Assembly: GCF_031458255.1 (NCBI RefSeq)
Contig: NZ_JAVDYC010000001.1
Span: 6,147,001-6,211,000 of the forward strand
DNA: 64,000 nt
Source: Catenuloplanes niger
Lineage (GTDB): Bacteria; Actinomycetota; Actinomycetes; Mycobacteriales; Micromonosporaceae
Direction of reading: 5' to 3'
Notes under the pieces: generated by a model
Seen by the model: the letters and a program-made list of their open reading frames with translations, nothing else
The model's database searches: none
What the model was told of the DNA's origin: nothing
Program-made: the position numbers and the translations under genes
Shown here: piece after piece, positions 1 to 8,585 of the stretch
Numbering within the stretch: the first letter of the stretch is position 1
How the letters are laid out: the number at the start of each line of letters is the position of its first letter

Positions 1-99
1 ACGGCTGCGGTCGACCCGGCCGAGGCCGCGCCCGGTCACCTCCGCGGCGGCGACCTCCTCGAGCCCGCGCAGGGTTCTCGCCAGCAAACGCACCGCCAC
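1..99 (-). CDS. N-terminus of a THUMP/TRM11-type methyltransferase-like protein (cut by window edge)
   Basis: Only the first 33 codons are visible, reading leftward from a GTG at 99 that sits 9 nt after a GGGAGG ribosome binding site. The start reads VAVRLLARTLRGLEEVAAAE, which resembles the opening strand and helix of THUMP-domain RNA methyltransferases. That resemblance is from memory of the family and the catalytic domain lies outside the window. Orthosomycin producers protect their ribosomes by 23S rRNA methylation, so a methyltransferase divergent from the first cluster gene could be a resistance gene. This is inference; any other protein with a similar N-terminus remains possible. Confidence 0.4.
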   Translation of the reverse strand, partial: MAVRLLARTLRGLEEVAAAEVTGRGLGRVDRSR

Positions 100-148
100 C
101 GGCCGTATCCTCCCGTCGGCGGAAATCCATCTGGGGAACCGCGCGATA

Positions 149-164
149 TCTAGGTGAAATGCCA
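149..164 (+). promoter_or_regulatory. Recurrent TCTAG-type 16-bp motif, copy 1
   Basis: TCTAGGTGAAATGCCA lies in the 205-nt gap between two divergent genes, 140 nt before the ketosynthase-like gene. It matches 12 of 16 bases of the copy at 17735. Operator or promoter role is inferred from recurrence in front of several cluster operons. Confidence 0.45.
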
Positions 165-304
165 ATCCTGTCTCGCTCCGACCATCATAGAGTTGCGGTA
201 CGGCGAAATGGATTCCGGGCGGCCGACGGCCGAACTCGGTGGTCGGGTAATGACCGTGCGCCGATCGACGACGGTGATCGTCATGCTATCGAGGAGACGA
301 CTTC

Positions 305-1339
305 GTGCGGACACCGGACATGTTCATCGCCGGCATCGGGACGTTCATTCCACCGCGGGTCAGCGTCGAATGGGCGGTCGCGCGCGGTCTCTATCCGGCC
401 GCGGACGCGGAGACCCACGAGCTCGGCGGCGTCGCCATCGCGGGTGACCTGCCCGCGCCCGAGATGGCGCTGCGGGCGGCCCAGCAGGCGGTGAAGCGGT
501 GGGGCGGCTCCCCGGAGGAGTTCGACCTGTTGCTGTACGCCAGCACCTGGCACCAGGGGCCGGACGGCTGGCCGCCGCAGTCCTACCTGCAACGGCATCT
601 GGTCGGCGGGGACCTGCTCGCGCTGGAGATCCGGCAGGGCTGCAACGGGCTGTTCAGCGGCATGGAGCTCGCCGCCGGCCACCTCGCCGCCGTCCCGGAG
701 CGGACGAGTGCGCTGCTGGTCGCGGCGGACAACTACGGTACGCCGCTGATCGACCGCTGGTCGATGGGACCCGGGTTCATCGGCGGTGACGCAGCGTCCG
801 CGATCGTGCTGACCAAGCAGCCGGGGTTCGCCCGCCTGCGCTCGGTGTGCTCCCGGACGATCACGGCCGCGGAGTCGCTGCACCGCGGCGACGAGCCGCT
901 GTTCCCGCCGAGCATCACGGCCGGCCGGACCACCGACTTCAGCGCCCGGATCGGCCAGCAGTTCGCCACCCGCAGCGCGGCCTCCGTGGCCATGGCGGAC
1001 ATGCCTCAGTGGACGGTGGACCTGGTCGACCGGGCGCTGGCCGAGGCCGGCATCGGCGTCGGCGACATCACCCGGGTGGCTTTCATGAACTACTCCCGCG
1101 AGGTGGTCGAGCAGCGGGTGATGGCCATGTGGGACCTGCCGCTGTCGCGGTCGACCTGGGAGTACGGCCGCGGGATCGGGCACTGCGGCGCCAGCGACCC
1201 CATCCTGTCGTTCGACCACCTGCTCCGGAACGGGGAGCTCGGCCCGGGCGACCACATGCTGATGCTCGGCACCGCACCGGGCGTCGTGCTGTCCTGCGCC
1301 GTCGTCGAGGTCCTCGAGTCGCCGCCCTGGGCGGGCTGA
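305..1339 (+). CDS. KSIII-like acyltransferase (AviN/CerJ/DpsC-like)
   Basis: A 344-residue thiolase-fold protein of the FabH family. GTG start 8 nt after GAGGAG at 291-296. The acyl-accepting cysteine is in RQGCNGLFSG (Cys113). The FabH HQAN histidine is replaced by FMNYS (Asn262), and the usual NTSAAS region reads GIGHCGASDP (His293, Asp298), so the catalytic set is not that of a chain-elongating synthase. Such altered KSIII enzymes (CerJ, and AviN in avilamycin) move acyl groups onto other acceptors. With a halogenase and many glycosyltransferases nearby, the likely job is to load or transfer an orsellinate-type aromatic acid onto a sugar. It is monocistronic, followed by a strong hairpin. 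Confident of family; substrate is inferred. Confidence 0.82.
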   Translation: MRTPDMFIAGIGTFIPPRVSVEWAVARGLYPAADAETHELGGVAIAGDLPAPEMALRAAQQAVKRWGGSPEEFDLLLYASTWHQGPDGWPPQSYLQRHLVGGDLLALEIRQGCNGLFSGMELAAGHLAAVPERTSALLVAADNYGTPLIDRWSMGPGFIGGDAASAIVLTKQPGFARLRSVCSRTITAAESLHRGDEPLFPPSITAGRTTDFSARIGQQFATRSAASVAMADMPQWTVDLVDRALAEAGIGVGDITRVAFMNYSREVVEQRVMAMWDLPLSRSTWEYGRGIGHCGASDPILSFDHLLRNGELGPGDHMLMLGTAPGVVLSCAVVEVLESPPWAG

Positions 1340-1400
1340 CCGGCCCGGGCGGTCCCGCCTCGGGGCCGCGACGTCGAGTTCCAGCCATGACCACGAACGG

Positions 1401-1447
1401 CGGTGCCGCCGGGCGCGGCGTCGACGTGGACGCGCCCGGCGGCACCG
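1401..1447. terminator. Bidirectional hairpin terminator
   Basis: A perfect 17-bp inverted repeat (1401-1417 with 1431-1447, 13-nt loop) between two convergent genes. No T tract, as is common in high-GC actinomycetes. Confidence 0.75.
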
Positions 1448-1450
1448 GAC

Positions 1451-2281
1451 CTAGCGTTCGAGGTTCCGGTACCGCCAGACCGAGAGCGGCACGAAGACCA
1501 GCATGATCACCGCGGGCCAGGCGAACGCCAGCAGCATCGCGTGCCGGGCCGCCCAGGAATCGCCGACCACGCCGGGGTTGCCGAACAGCTCGCGGCAGGC
1601 CGCCACCGTCGCGGAGACCGGGTTCCACTCCGCGATCGCGCCGAGCCACGGTGGCATCTGGGTGGGCGAGACGAACGTGTTGGCCAGCATGGTCAGCGGC
1701 AGCAACGGTACGTAACCGGCGCCGACCGCCTCCACCGGCAGGATCAGCCCGAAGAAGATGCCGGCCCAGACCAGCGCGAACCGGAACAGCAGCAGCAGGC
1801 CGAGCGCGCCGAGCGCGGGCCCGATGCCGTCATGGAAGCGCCAGCCCACCAGCAGCGCGCAGACGACCAGGATGGTCAGCTCGAACACCGAGGTGACCAC
1901 GTCGGCGACGCAGCGGCCGAGCGCCACGCCGGTCTGCGCCATCGGCATCGTCCGGAACCGGTCGGTCATGCCCTTCGCCGTGGCCGAGCTGGTGACCATC
2001 ATCGTGGTGATGATCCCGAACATCATGGTCTGGCCGAACAGGCCCGGCATCAGGAACTCGCGGTACGACCCACCGCCGGCCACCACCATGGCGCTGCCGA
2101 AGACGAAGCCGAAGACCACGGTCATCACGGGGTACATCAGGCACTGGGTGATCAGCCCGGGGTTGCGCCGCCAGTGGTACAGGTTGGTGCGGCCGACCAC
2201 CCAGCCGTCGATCAGCGCCCACCGCAGCCGGTCCAGCGGGTTCGTGGGCCGGGGTGGCACCGTGATCATCGTCGTGGTCAT
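1451..2281 (-). CDS. ABC-2 type exporter permease (DrrB-like)
   Basis: A 276-residue integral membrane protein with about six hydrophobic segments and the ABC-2 pattern (FRTMPMAQTG near the middle, LANTFVSPTQMPPWLGAI before the last segments). It is the membrane half of a daunorubicin-resistance-type exporter whose ATPase gene lies immediately upstream, overlapping by 4 nt (ATGA). It ends the nine-gene minus-strand operon. Orthosomycin clusters carry such a pair (AviABC1/2), so export of, and self-protection against, the finished antibiotic is the likely role. Confidence 0.87.
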   Translation of the reverse strand: MTTTMITVPPRPTNPLDRLRWALIDGWVVGRTNLYHWRRNPGLITQCLMYPVMTVVFGFVFGSAMVVAGGGSYREFLMPGLFGQTMMFGIITTMMVTSSATAKGMTDRFRTMPMAQTGVALGRCVADVVTSVFELTILVVCALLVGWRFHDGIGPALGALGLLLLFRFALVWAGIFFGLILPVEAVGAGYVPLLPLTMLANTFVSPTQMPPWLGAIAEWNPVSATVAACRELFGNPGVVGDSWAARHAMLLAFAWPAVIMLVFVPLSVWRYRNLER

Positions 2282-3312
2282 GCGGCCGCCCGTCCCGCGC
2301 TCGCTCCGTGCCCGGTCACGCTGAGGAAGACGTCGTCCAGCGTCGGCCGGCGGACCGCCACGTCCTCGACCTCGACCTCGTTGTCGTGCAGCCAGCGCAT
2401 GACGTCGTGCAGCGTGGTGACCTGGTCGCGCACCGGCACGCTGATCCGTGACGCCTCCGCGTCGACCTTCGGCTCCGCGCCCACCACGCCGGCCAGGCCG
2501 AGCGCGGTCCGGGCGACCGCGCCGGCGCCGCGCAGCACCACGTCGATCCGGTGGCCGCCGATCCTCGACTTGAGCTGGTCCGGTGTGCCCTCGGCGATCA
2601 CCCGGCCGTGGTCGAGCACGGCGATCTGGCTCGCCAGCCGGTCGGCCTCCTCCAGGTACTGCGTGGTGAGCAGCACGGTGGTGCCCTGCGCGGCCATCGA
2701 CGCGACAACCTGCCAGACCTCGTTGCGGCTGTGCGGGTCCAGCGCGGTGGTCGGCTCGTCCAGGAACAGCACCTGCGGCCGGAGCAGGAAGCCCACCGCG
2801 AGGTCGAGCCGGCGGCGCATCCCGCCGGAGTAGTGCTTGACCATGCGGGTGGCCGCGTCGGTCAGGCCGAACTGCTCCAGCAGCTCGTCGGCCCGGCGCC
2901 GGGCGGTCCGTACCCCGATGTGGTAGAGCCGGCCCCAGGTCTCCAGGTTCTCCCGGCCGGTGAGGATGTCGTCGACCGTGGTCCGCTGGCCGGTGACCCC
3001 GATCCGGCGGCGCACCTCGTCCGGGTTCCGGGTCACGTCGACGCCACCGACGAGCGCGGTGCCCGAGTCCGGGCGGGTCAGCGTGCTCAGGATCCGTACC
3101 GCGGTGGTCTTCCCGGCGCCGTTGGGGCCGAGCAGGCCGCAGACCGCGCCCCGCGGGACGACCAGGTCGACGCCGTCCAGCGCGGCGACGTCGCCGAACC
3201 GCTTGGCCAGCCCGGCCATGACGATCGCCGCACCGGCGTGCGCCGCGGCGGCGGCCTCGCGGGCGGCGGCCTCCGGGCCCGGCGGCCGCCGGTCGATCAC
3301 GTGTTCAGTCAC
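2278..3312 (-). CDS. ABC exporter ATP-binding protein (DrrA-like)
   Basis: A 344-residue ABC ATPase with Walker A GPNGAGKTT (about 62-70), signature SGGMRRRLDL (about 162-171), Walker B VLFLDEP (about 181-187) and a C-terminal extension typical of DrrA proteins. GTG start preceded by GAGGAAG. It overlaps the permease gene downstream by 4 nt and follows the aldo/keto reductase gene by 27 nt. It should energise drug export with the DrrB-like partner. Confidence 0.9.
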   Translation of the reverse strand: MTEHVIDRRPPGPEAAAREAAAAAHAGAAIVMAGLAKRFGDVAALDGVDLVVPRGAVCGLLGPNGAGKTTAVRILSTLTRPDSGTALVGGVDVTRNPDEVRRRIGVTGQRTTVDDILTGRENLETWGRLYHIGVRTARRRADELLEQFGLTDAATRMVKHYSGGMRRRLDLAVGFLLRPQVLFLDEPTTALDPHSRNEVWQVVASMAAQGTTVLLTTQYLEEADRLASQIAVLDHGRVIAEGTPDQLKSRIGGHRIDVVLRGAGAVARTALGLAGVVGAEPKVDAEASRISVPVRDQVTTLHDVMRWLHDNEVEVEDVAVRRPTLDDVFLSVTGHGASAGRAAA

Positions 3313-3339
3313 TGGCTTCCTCTCCTGGAACGGCCCGGT

Positions 3340-4320
3340 TCAGACGCCGGCCGGTGCCCGGTGCGGCGGCTCCGTGTCGGGCAGCACCGGCGGCGCCCCC
3401 TCGACCAGCCGGCCGAGCTCGGCCAGTTCGGCCTCGTCGAGCCGCACCTCGAGCGCCCGCACGCTGTCCTCGACGTGCTCGGGCTCCTGGGCGCCGAAGA
3501 TCGGCACCACGCCGGCCGGCTGGTGCAGCACCCAGGCGAGCGCGAGCTGGGCCACGCTGATGCCCCGGTCCGCGGCGACCGCGGCGAGCCGGTCCACCGC
3601 GGTCGCCACCGCGGCGAGGCGCTCACCTCGGAAGACCGGGGAGTAGGCGCGCCAGTCGTCCGGCGCGAACGTGTGCCCCGGCCGCAGCGCGCCGGTCAGC
3701 AGGCCGTGGGCCAGCGAGGCCCAGCCCATCACCGGGACGCCGGCCGCGCGGCAGTACGGCAGGACGTCCCGCTCGACCCCGCGGGCCAGCAGGCTGTACG
3801 GGACCTGGGCGACCGCCGCCGGCCCGAACTCGGCCATCTGCCCGGCCGTGAAGTTGGAGACGCCGGTCCGGCGGACCAGTCCCTCCTCGACGAACCCGGC
3901 GAGCACGCCCGCGGTCTCGGCCAGCGGGATGGTCGGGTCCGGCCAGTGCACCAGGAACAGGTCCACGTAGTCGGTGCCCAGCGCGCTGAGGCTGGCCACC
4001 AGGCCGGAGCGGAGAACCTCCGGGTCGCAGTCGCGCACCACGGAGTTCCCCTGGATCCGCAGCCCGCCCTTGGTGACGATGACCAACTCCGAGCGGTGGG
4101 TACGGACCAGGTCGCCGAGCCCGCGGGCGAGCGCGGCCTCCGCGGCACCGTCGCCGTAGGCGCGGGCGGTGTCGAAGAAGTTCACCCCGAGGTCGAACGC
4201 GCGGCGCACCGCGTGCACCGCGGGCTCGATCCCACCGCCCCACAGCCCGCTGAGCGGCCAGGTGCCCAGGCAGAGCCGGGACACCCGGGGACCGTCGGCG
4301 CCGAGTGGGAGACGGTTCAC
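3340..4320 (-). CDS. Aldo/keto reductase
   Basis: A 326-residue AKR. The catalytic tetrad is visible: Asp and Tyr in FFDTARAYG, Lys in VIVTKGG, His in LFLVHWPDP, and the cofactor end IFGAQEPEHVEDS. The GTG start at 4320 overlaps the upstream methyltransferase stop (GTGA), which decides the start although an open frame continues further upstream. AKRs in sugar pathways reduce NDP-4-keto-2,3-enol sugars (EryBII/TylCII type) or other sugar ketones. A deoxysugar tailoring step is likely here, but the substrate cannot be read from the sequence. Confidence 0.8.
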   Translation of the reverse strand: MNRLPLGADGPRVSRLCLGTWPLSGLWGGGIEPAVHAVRRAFDLGVNFFDTARAYGDGAAEAALARGLGDLVRTHRSELVIVTKGGLRIQGNSVVRDCDPEVLRSGLVASLSALGTDYVDLFLVHWPDPTIPLAETAGVLAGFVEEGLVRRTGVSNFTAGQMAEFGPAAVAQVPYSLLARGVERDVLPYCRAAGVPVMGWASLAHGLLTGALRPGHTFAPDDWRAYSPVFRGERLAAVATAVDRLAAVAADRGISVAQLALAWVLHQPAGVVPIFGAQEPEHVEDSVRALEVRLDEAELAELGRLVEGAPPVLPDTEPPHRAPAGV

Positions 4321-5048
4321 GCCGCGGGCTTCTCGTCGCGCCGGAGGATCAGGTAGCAGACCCCGTCCTCGTTGACGAACTCGTCGAGCAGCGGTGTCAG
4401 GCCGGCCTCGACCGCTATCGCCGCGATCACGTCCACGCCGTGGAAGGACAGGAAGCCCTTGAACTCGATCGGGTTCGCCCCCAGGTAGCGCTCCGCGTAG
4501 AAGTGGAAGAAGCTGCGGGTCGCGCCGCCGATGTCGAGGAAGTTCACCCCGAAGTGGCCGCCGGGCCGCAGGATCCGGGCGATCTGGCGGAAGTAGTGGA
4601 AGAACTCGAACACGTTCAGGTGGATGAAGACGTTGAGGGAGAACCCGCCGTCGAACGCCGCGGACGGCAGCGCGGCCAGGAAGTCGTTGTCGATGTGGTG
4701 GTAGTCGACGTTGGTGTGCTCCCGGCAGGTGACCCGCGCCTTGTCCAGGAACGAGCGGCTGACGTCCGTGCACAGCAGCCGGCCCACCCGGGGCGCGAGG
4801 ACGTCGGCCATCACCCCCTCGCCGCTGCCGATCTCGAAGACCGACGATTCCGGGGTGAGCCGGAGCCGGTCGGCGATCCAGTTCGCCCGGTCGACGCGGT
4901 CCTGCAGGTACTCGTCCCGCGGCTGGGTGCCGGCGAGCTGGATCTGCATCTCGTCCGGTGTGTTCCACTCCCACACCAGGTTGAGATCGCCCATGCTGCG
5001 CAGCGGCGGCTTGGGCGTGGCGGTCGGCGTTTCCTGTGCGTTGCTCAT
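4317..5048 (-). CDS. SAM-dependent class I methyltransferase
   Basis: A 243-residue methyltransferase. Motif I VFEIGSGEGVMADVL (about 70-84), acidic motif LLCTDVS, and post-motif LRPGGHFGVNFLDIGG. It starts with an ATG overlapping the glycosyltransferase stop (ATGA) and ends overlapping the AKR start, so it is translationally coupled on both sides. Probably one of the several sugar or aryl O-methyltransferases an orthosomycin needs; the acceptor is unknown. Confidence 0.78.
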   Translation of the reverse strand: MSNAQETPTATPKPPLRSMGDLNLVWEWNTPDEMQIQLAGTQPRDEYLQDRVDRANWIADRLRLTPESSVFEIGSGEGVMADVLAPRVGRLLCTDVSRSFLDKARVTCREHTNVDYHHIDNDFLAALPSAAFDGGFSLNVFIHLNVFEFFHYFRQIARILRPGGHFGVNFLDIGGATRSFFHFYAERYLGANPIEFKGFLSFHGVDVIAAIAVEAGLTPLLDEFVNEDGVCYLILRRDEKPAA

Positions 5049-6364
5049 CGAACCTCGCTCACGGTGTCCCGGGTGATTTCCCTGTGGTGCTGGCCCCGGC
5101 CGGCCACCAGACCGGCGACGTCGCCGGCGGTCAGCTCGCCGGTCCTGGCCAGCGTGACGAGCAGGTCGGCGACCTGCACGGCGGTCGGTGCGGCGGCCAC
5201 GGACGCGCTCAGCTCGGCCGCGCGGCGCTTGTACCGGTGGTCGAACAGCACCTCGGCGATCGCCTTGTCGATCTCCTCGGCGCCGATCATCAGTGCGGGC
5301 AGCGTCTTGGTCGCGCCCTGCGGGTCGAGCCGCCTGCCGTAGATCTGGCCGTCGAAGTTCAGGGCCAGGGACAGCTGCGGTATGCCCGTCACGATGCCGT
5401 TCATCAGGCAGTTCGCGCTGCCGTGGTGGATGAGGAGATCGCAGCCGGGCAGGATCAGCTCGAGCGGGCAGTTGCGCAGCACCCGGACGTTCGGCGGCAG
5501 CGAGCCCATCGCCTCCACCTCGGAGAGCGCGGCGGTCAGCACCACCTCCGCGGCCAGCTGGGCCGCGGTCTCCACCGCCCGGCGCAACGCCGGCAGCCGC
5601 TCGCCGAAGACGCCGGTGGCCGAGTTGCCCCACACCACGCAGACGCGCTTGCCGCGGACCGGGCCGAGCAGCCACGGGTCGACGTCCTGGTTGCCGTTGT
5701 ACGGGTGGTACCGGATGGGTATCCGCAGCGCGTCGCCCATCGGTGGCACGGCCGCGTCCGGTGACGGGTCGACCGCGTACCTGATGTCGCGCCGGGTCCA
5801 GTCCACGCCGTACTTCTCGAAGCAGGACAGCGGGTCCCCGGCCATCAGGTTGAGCCCCGGCTCCGTCTCCACGGTGCCGATGAACCCGGGGCCGTAGTAG
5901 ACGCTCGGCACGTTGTTCAGCACCCCGACCAGCGCGCCCTCGATCGCCATGATGTCGTGCACGACGAGGTCCGGCCGCCACGAGGCGGCGAAGTCGACGG
6001 CGTTGTCGAAGCTGCGCTGCACCGCGGTGATGGTCTTCTTCCAGAAGTCGCTGAGCATGCCGGTGTCGAAGTCGCGCACCGAGTCGAGCGCCTCGCCGGT
6101 GAACGGGTGCAGCGGCAGCGGCATCTCACCGCTCTGCGGCGGCGTGTTGATCGCCAGCGACCAGTAGGCCAGGCGCGCGCTCTCCATCATGTCGGCCGCG
6201 TCGAGGACCGAGACCGGCATCAGCCCGGTCGAGATGACGCCCTGCACCTGCTGCGACGGGCAGGCCACCCGGACTTCGTGACCCGCCGCCCGGAACGCCC
6301 AGGCCAGCGGCACCATGCACATGTAGTGTCCGGCCCAGTTGGACACGGTGAACAGAATTCGCAA
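5045..6364 (-). CDS. GT1-family glycosyltransferase (EryCIII-like)
   Basis: A 439-residue GT-B glycosyltransferase. The N-terminal acceptor domain begins RILFTVSNWAGHYMCMVPLA, and the C-terminal donor domain carries VVWGNSATG and the LLIHHGSANCLMNG nucleotide-sugar signature. I chose a TTG start at 6364 because GGGGAG lies 6 nt upstream and the homologous N-terminus begins there. Relatives use NDP-deoxysugars on polyketide or oligosaccharide acceptors. In orthosomycins a GT1 enzyme starts the chain on the aromatic acid or adds a deoxysugar; which one applies here is inferred. Confidence 0.83.
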   Translation of the reverse strand: MRILFTVSNWAGHYMCMVPLAWAFRAAGHEVRVACPSQQVQGVISTGLMPVSVLDAADMMESARLAYWSLAINTPPQSGEMPLPLHPFTGEALDSVRDFDTGMLSDFWKKTITAVQRSFDNAVDFAASWRPDLVVHDIMAIEGALVGVLNNVPSVYYGPGFIGTVETEPGLNLMAGDPLSCFEKYGVDWTRRDIRYAVDPSPDAAVPPMGDALRIPIRYHPYNGNQDVDPWLLGPVRGKRVCVVWGNSATGVFGERLPALRRAVETAAQLAAEVVLTAALSEVEAMGSLPPNVRVLRNCPLELILPGCDLLIHHGSANCLMNGIVTGIPQLSLALNFDGQIYGRRLDPQGATKTLPALMIGAEEIDKAIAEVLFDHRYKRRAAELSASVAAAPTAVQVADLLVTLARTGELTAGDVAGLVAGRGQHHREITRDTVSEVR

Positions 6365-6409
6365 CGGAATCTCCCCTCGCGCCGCGGTGGCGCACACCGC
6401 GGGCGCCGG

Positions 6410-7627
6410 TCAGGACGCCCCTTCGTCAACGAGGCTGATCGGGTCGAGCGAGTTCATGAACGAGCGCAGGGCGCCGAGGTGCACCGCGGGCTTGTCCCAG
6501 CCCAGCTCGGTGCACCAGGCGATCAGGTCGGTCAGCTCCTCGGTCGCGCGCGCCTTCTCGTCGGCCGGCAGGCTGGTCACGGAGAAGTCGGCCGGCCACT
6601 GCACGACGTTGGCCAGATCCACCTCCAGGCCCTCGGCGCGCGCGAACTCGAGCACGTTGCGCAGGTCCCACAGGTTGTGCCGCTGCGGCGACACCTGGAG
6701 CCAGACGTCCACCTCGGACCGGAGCAGCCGCAGGTTGGCCACGAAGTCGGCCCACTTGCCGCCGGCCCGGATGAACTCGAAGACCTCGCCGACGCCGTCG
6801 CAGGACGCCCCGATCCCCACGCTTTTGAAGTGCGGGAAGAGCTTCATCGCCCGTTCCGGGGAGACGGTCAGGTTGGAGTTGTACGCGATGTCGACGTTGC
6901 CCGCGTTACCGGTCTCCACCAGCAGCTCCAGCATGGCGAAGTGACCGGGCTGCAGGAACGGTTCGCCGCCGGCGAAGTACAGCCGGCGGATCAGGTGCGC
7001 GTTCTCCCGGAGCGTGGTCCACAGCTCCTCGTCCGCGCGGTAGGGGTCGATGACCGCGGACGACCACTTCGGGCGCTGCTTGGCCCCCCAGGAGGAGCTC
7101 ACCGGGTACGTACACATGACGCACCGCAGGTTGCAGGTGTTGCCGAATCGGATGTCGAGGAAGAAAGGGAACTCCTCGACGGTGCCGTCCGCGGCGGTGC
7201 GGGCGGCCAGCGCCTCCAGGTCGAACTCCTGCGCGAACCGGCGGTTGACGTTCTGCCGGTAGGACTGGGCGGCGTGGTCCTCGCGGAAGTAGCAGTACTG
7301 GCAGGCCGCCACGCGCTCACCGTTCAGCATGGCGAGCCTGGTGCGCTTCATGTTCGGGCTGTTGAACGCCTCCTCGAGGCCCATCACCCGGTCCGGGTTG
7401 TCCTTGGCGTACCGCGAGCCGGGCGAGCAGCCGATCGCGTCGTCGTTCAGCGCGAACACCGGCTCCTCGCTCTCGTCGTAGAGCGCGTTGTGGTACATGG
7501 AGTCGTCGACGCAGCAGCGGCCGTAGACGCCGTCGATGGAGGCGCAGAGGTGGATCCACGGCAGCACGCACGCGGTCTCCGCGGCCGCCCTGTGCGGAGG
7601 GCCGTGCCGGCCGGCCGATTCGCTCAT
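6410..7627 (-). CDS. Twitch-type radical SAM enzyme (AviX12-like)
   Basis: A 405-residue radical SAM protein. The [4Fe-4S] motif CX3CX2C is in NTCNLRCVMCTYP (about residues 160-170), followed by FAGGEPFLQPG. Extra cysteines lie N-terminal (CVLPWIHLC, RCC, CQYCYF), suggesting an auxiliary cluster of the twitch/SPASM type. It sits between the oxygenase (16 nt) and a glycosyltransferase. AviX12 of avilamycin is a radical SAM epimerase that converts a glucose residue to mannose late in the pathway; by context this is the probable counterpart. Confidence 0.82.
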   Translation of the reverse strand: MSESAGRHGPPHRAAAETACVLPWIHLCASIDGVYGRCCVDDSMYHNALYDESEEPVFALNDDAIGCSPGSRYAKDNPDRVMGLEEAFNSPNMKRTRLAMLNGERVAACQYCYFREDHAAQSYRQNVNRRFAQEFDLEALAARTAADGTVEEFPFFLDIRFGNTCNLRCVMCTYPVSSSWGAKQRPKWSSAVIDPYRADEELWTTLRENAHLIRRLYFAGGEPFLQPGHFAMLELLVETGNAGNVDIAYNSNLTVSPERAMKLFPHFKSVGIGASCDGVGEVFEFIRAGGKWADFVANLRLLRSEVDVWLQVSPQRHNLWDLRNVLEFARAEGLEVDLANVVQWPADFSVTSLPADEKARATEELTDLIAWCTELGWDKPAVHLGALRSFMNSLDPISLVDEGAS

Positions 7628-7643
7628 CGGGTCCCGCCCCGGC

Positions 7644-8585
7644 TCACCATCGCCAGTGGTCCTCGTGCGCGAACCGCAGCGTGTCGACGTCCGGCCGGCC
7701 GGCCCAGCGCCGGAGCGTCTCGGCGGGCCGGTAGTCGAACGGCTCCTCGCCGGCGAACCGCGGGTCCTCCGCCCGCATCCGGACGCAGGAGCGCAGCGCC
7801 TGCTGCTTGAGGCCGATGTAGTCCTCGGTGTGCGGTCCCAGCTGCCACTCCACCTCGGCCGGCCGGTACTCGAAGTAGATGACCCGGCGCTGCTTGCCGA
7901 CCACCGCGGGCGCGCCGTGCAGCGTGAGGATGTTGTGCAGCAGCAGATCTCCCGGCTGCATCACGGCCGGTATCGCGCCGGTGGTGTCCCACTCCGTGGC
8001 GTTGAGGCGGTCGGCGGTCGCGGTGACCCGCTCGTCGTCCCAGTAGTTCGACTCCGGGATGCACCAGACGCAGTTGTCCTCGGGCGCGGGGTCGAGGTAG
8101 ATGCCGGCGTCGATGACCCGGCCCATGCCGGTGATGCCGACCGCGTGGTCGTACAGCCCGGCGTCGCGGTGCCAGGGGAGCCGCGGCGCGCCGGCCGGCG
8201 TCTTGAACACCATGCTGTCCCAGGTCGGGATCAGGTTGGGGCCGACCAGCTGCTCCATGATCTGCAGCAGCAGCGGGTGACCGGCCAGCATCGCGATCTG
8301 CCGGGACTTGTCCACCACGTACTCGATCCGCACCGGCGCGGCGTCCGGCTGGTCGGGCTCCAGCGTCCAGACGGTGTCGTCCATGGAACGGGCCGACCAC
8401 GCCCGGTCGATGAGCGTGCGGCCGGCCTCCTGCACGTCGGCCAGTTCCTGCGGGGTGAGCAGTCCGCGCACGGCCAGCACACCCTGCCGGCGGAACGCGG
8501 TGACGTGCTCGGGCAACAGCCCGGTGCGCCGGATGTCGCATTCCGCGATCCGGGCCGCGACGGGCGTCTCGGTGACGGAGTTCAT
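7644..8585 (-). CDS. Phytanoyl-CoA dioxygenase-family Fe(II)/2OG oxygenase (1)
   Basis: A 313-residue cupin oxygenase. The iron facial triad is readable as HRD in PWHRDAGLYDHAVG and a distal His in LLHNILTLHGAPAVVG, followed by the 2OG-binding Arg in KQRRVIYFEYR. ATG at 8585 overlaps the FkbM stop (ATGA). Enzymes of this family (AviO/EvdO) close the orthoester rings and the methylenedioxy bridge of orthosomycins by oxidative cyclisation. That function is inferred from family plus context; a plain hydroxylase cannot be excluded. Confidence 0.85.
   Translation of the reverse strand: MNSVTETPVAARIAECDIRRTGLLPEHVTAFRRQGVLAVRGLLTPQELADVQEAGRTLIDRAWSARSMDDTVWTLEPDQPDAAPVRIEYVVDKSRQIAMLAGHPLLLQIMEQLVGPNLIPTWDSMVFKTPAGAPRLPWHRDAGLYDHAVGITGMGRVIDAGIYLDPAPEDNCVWCIPESNYWDDERVTATADRLNATEWDTTGAIPAVMQPGDLLLHNILTLHGAPAVVGKQRRVIYFEYRPAEVEWQLGPHTEDYIGLKQQALRSCVRMRAEDPRFAGEEPFDYRPAETLRRWAGRPDVDTLRFAHEDHWRW

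Noticed and set aside
4321-4974. Upstream extension of the aldo/keto reductase frame
   Set aside because: It overlaps the methyltransferase in another frame and the translation is meaningless before the GTG at 4320.
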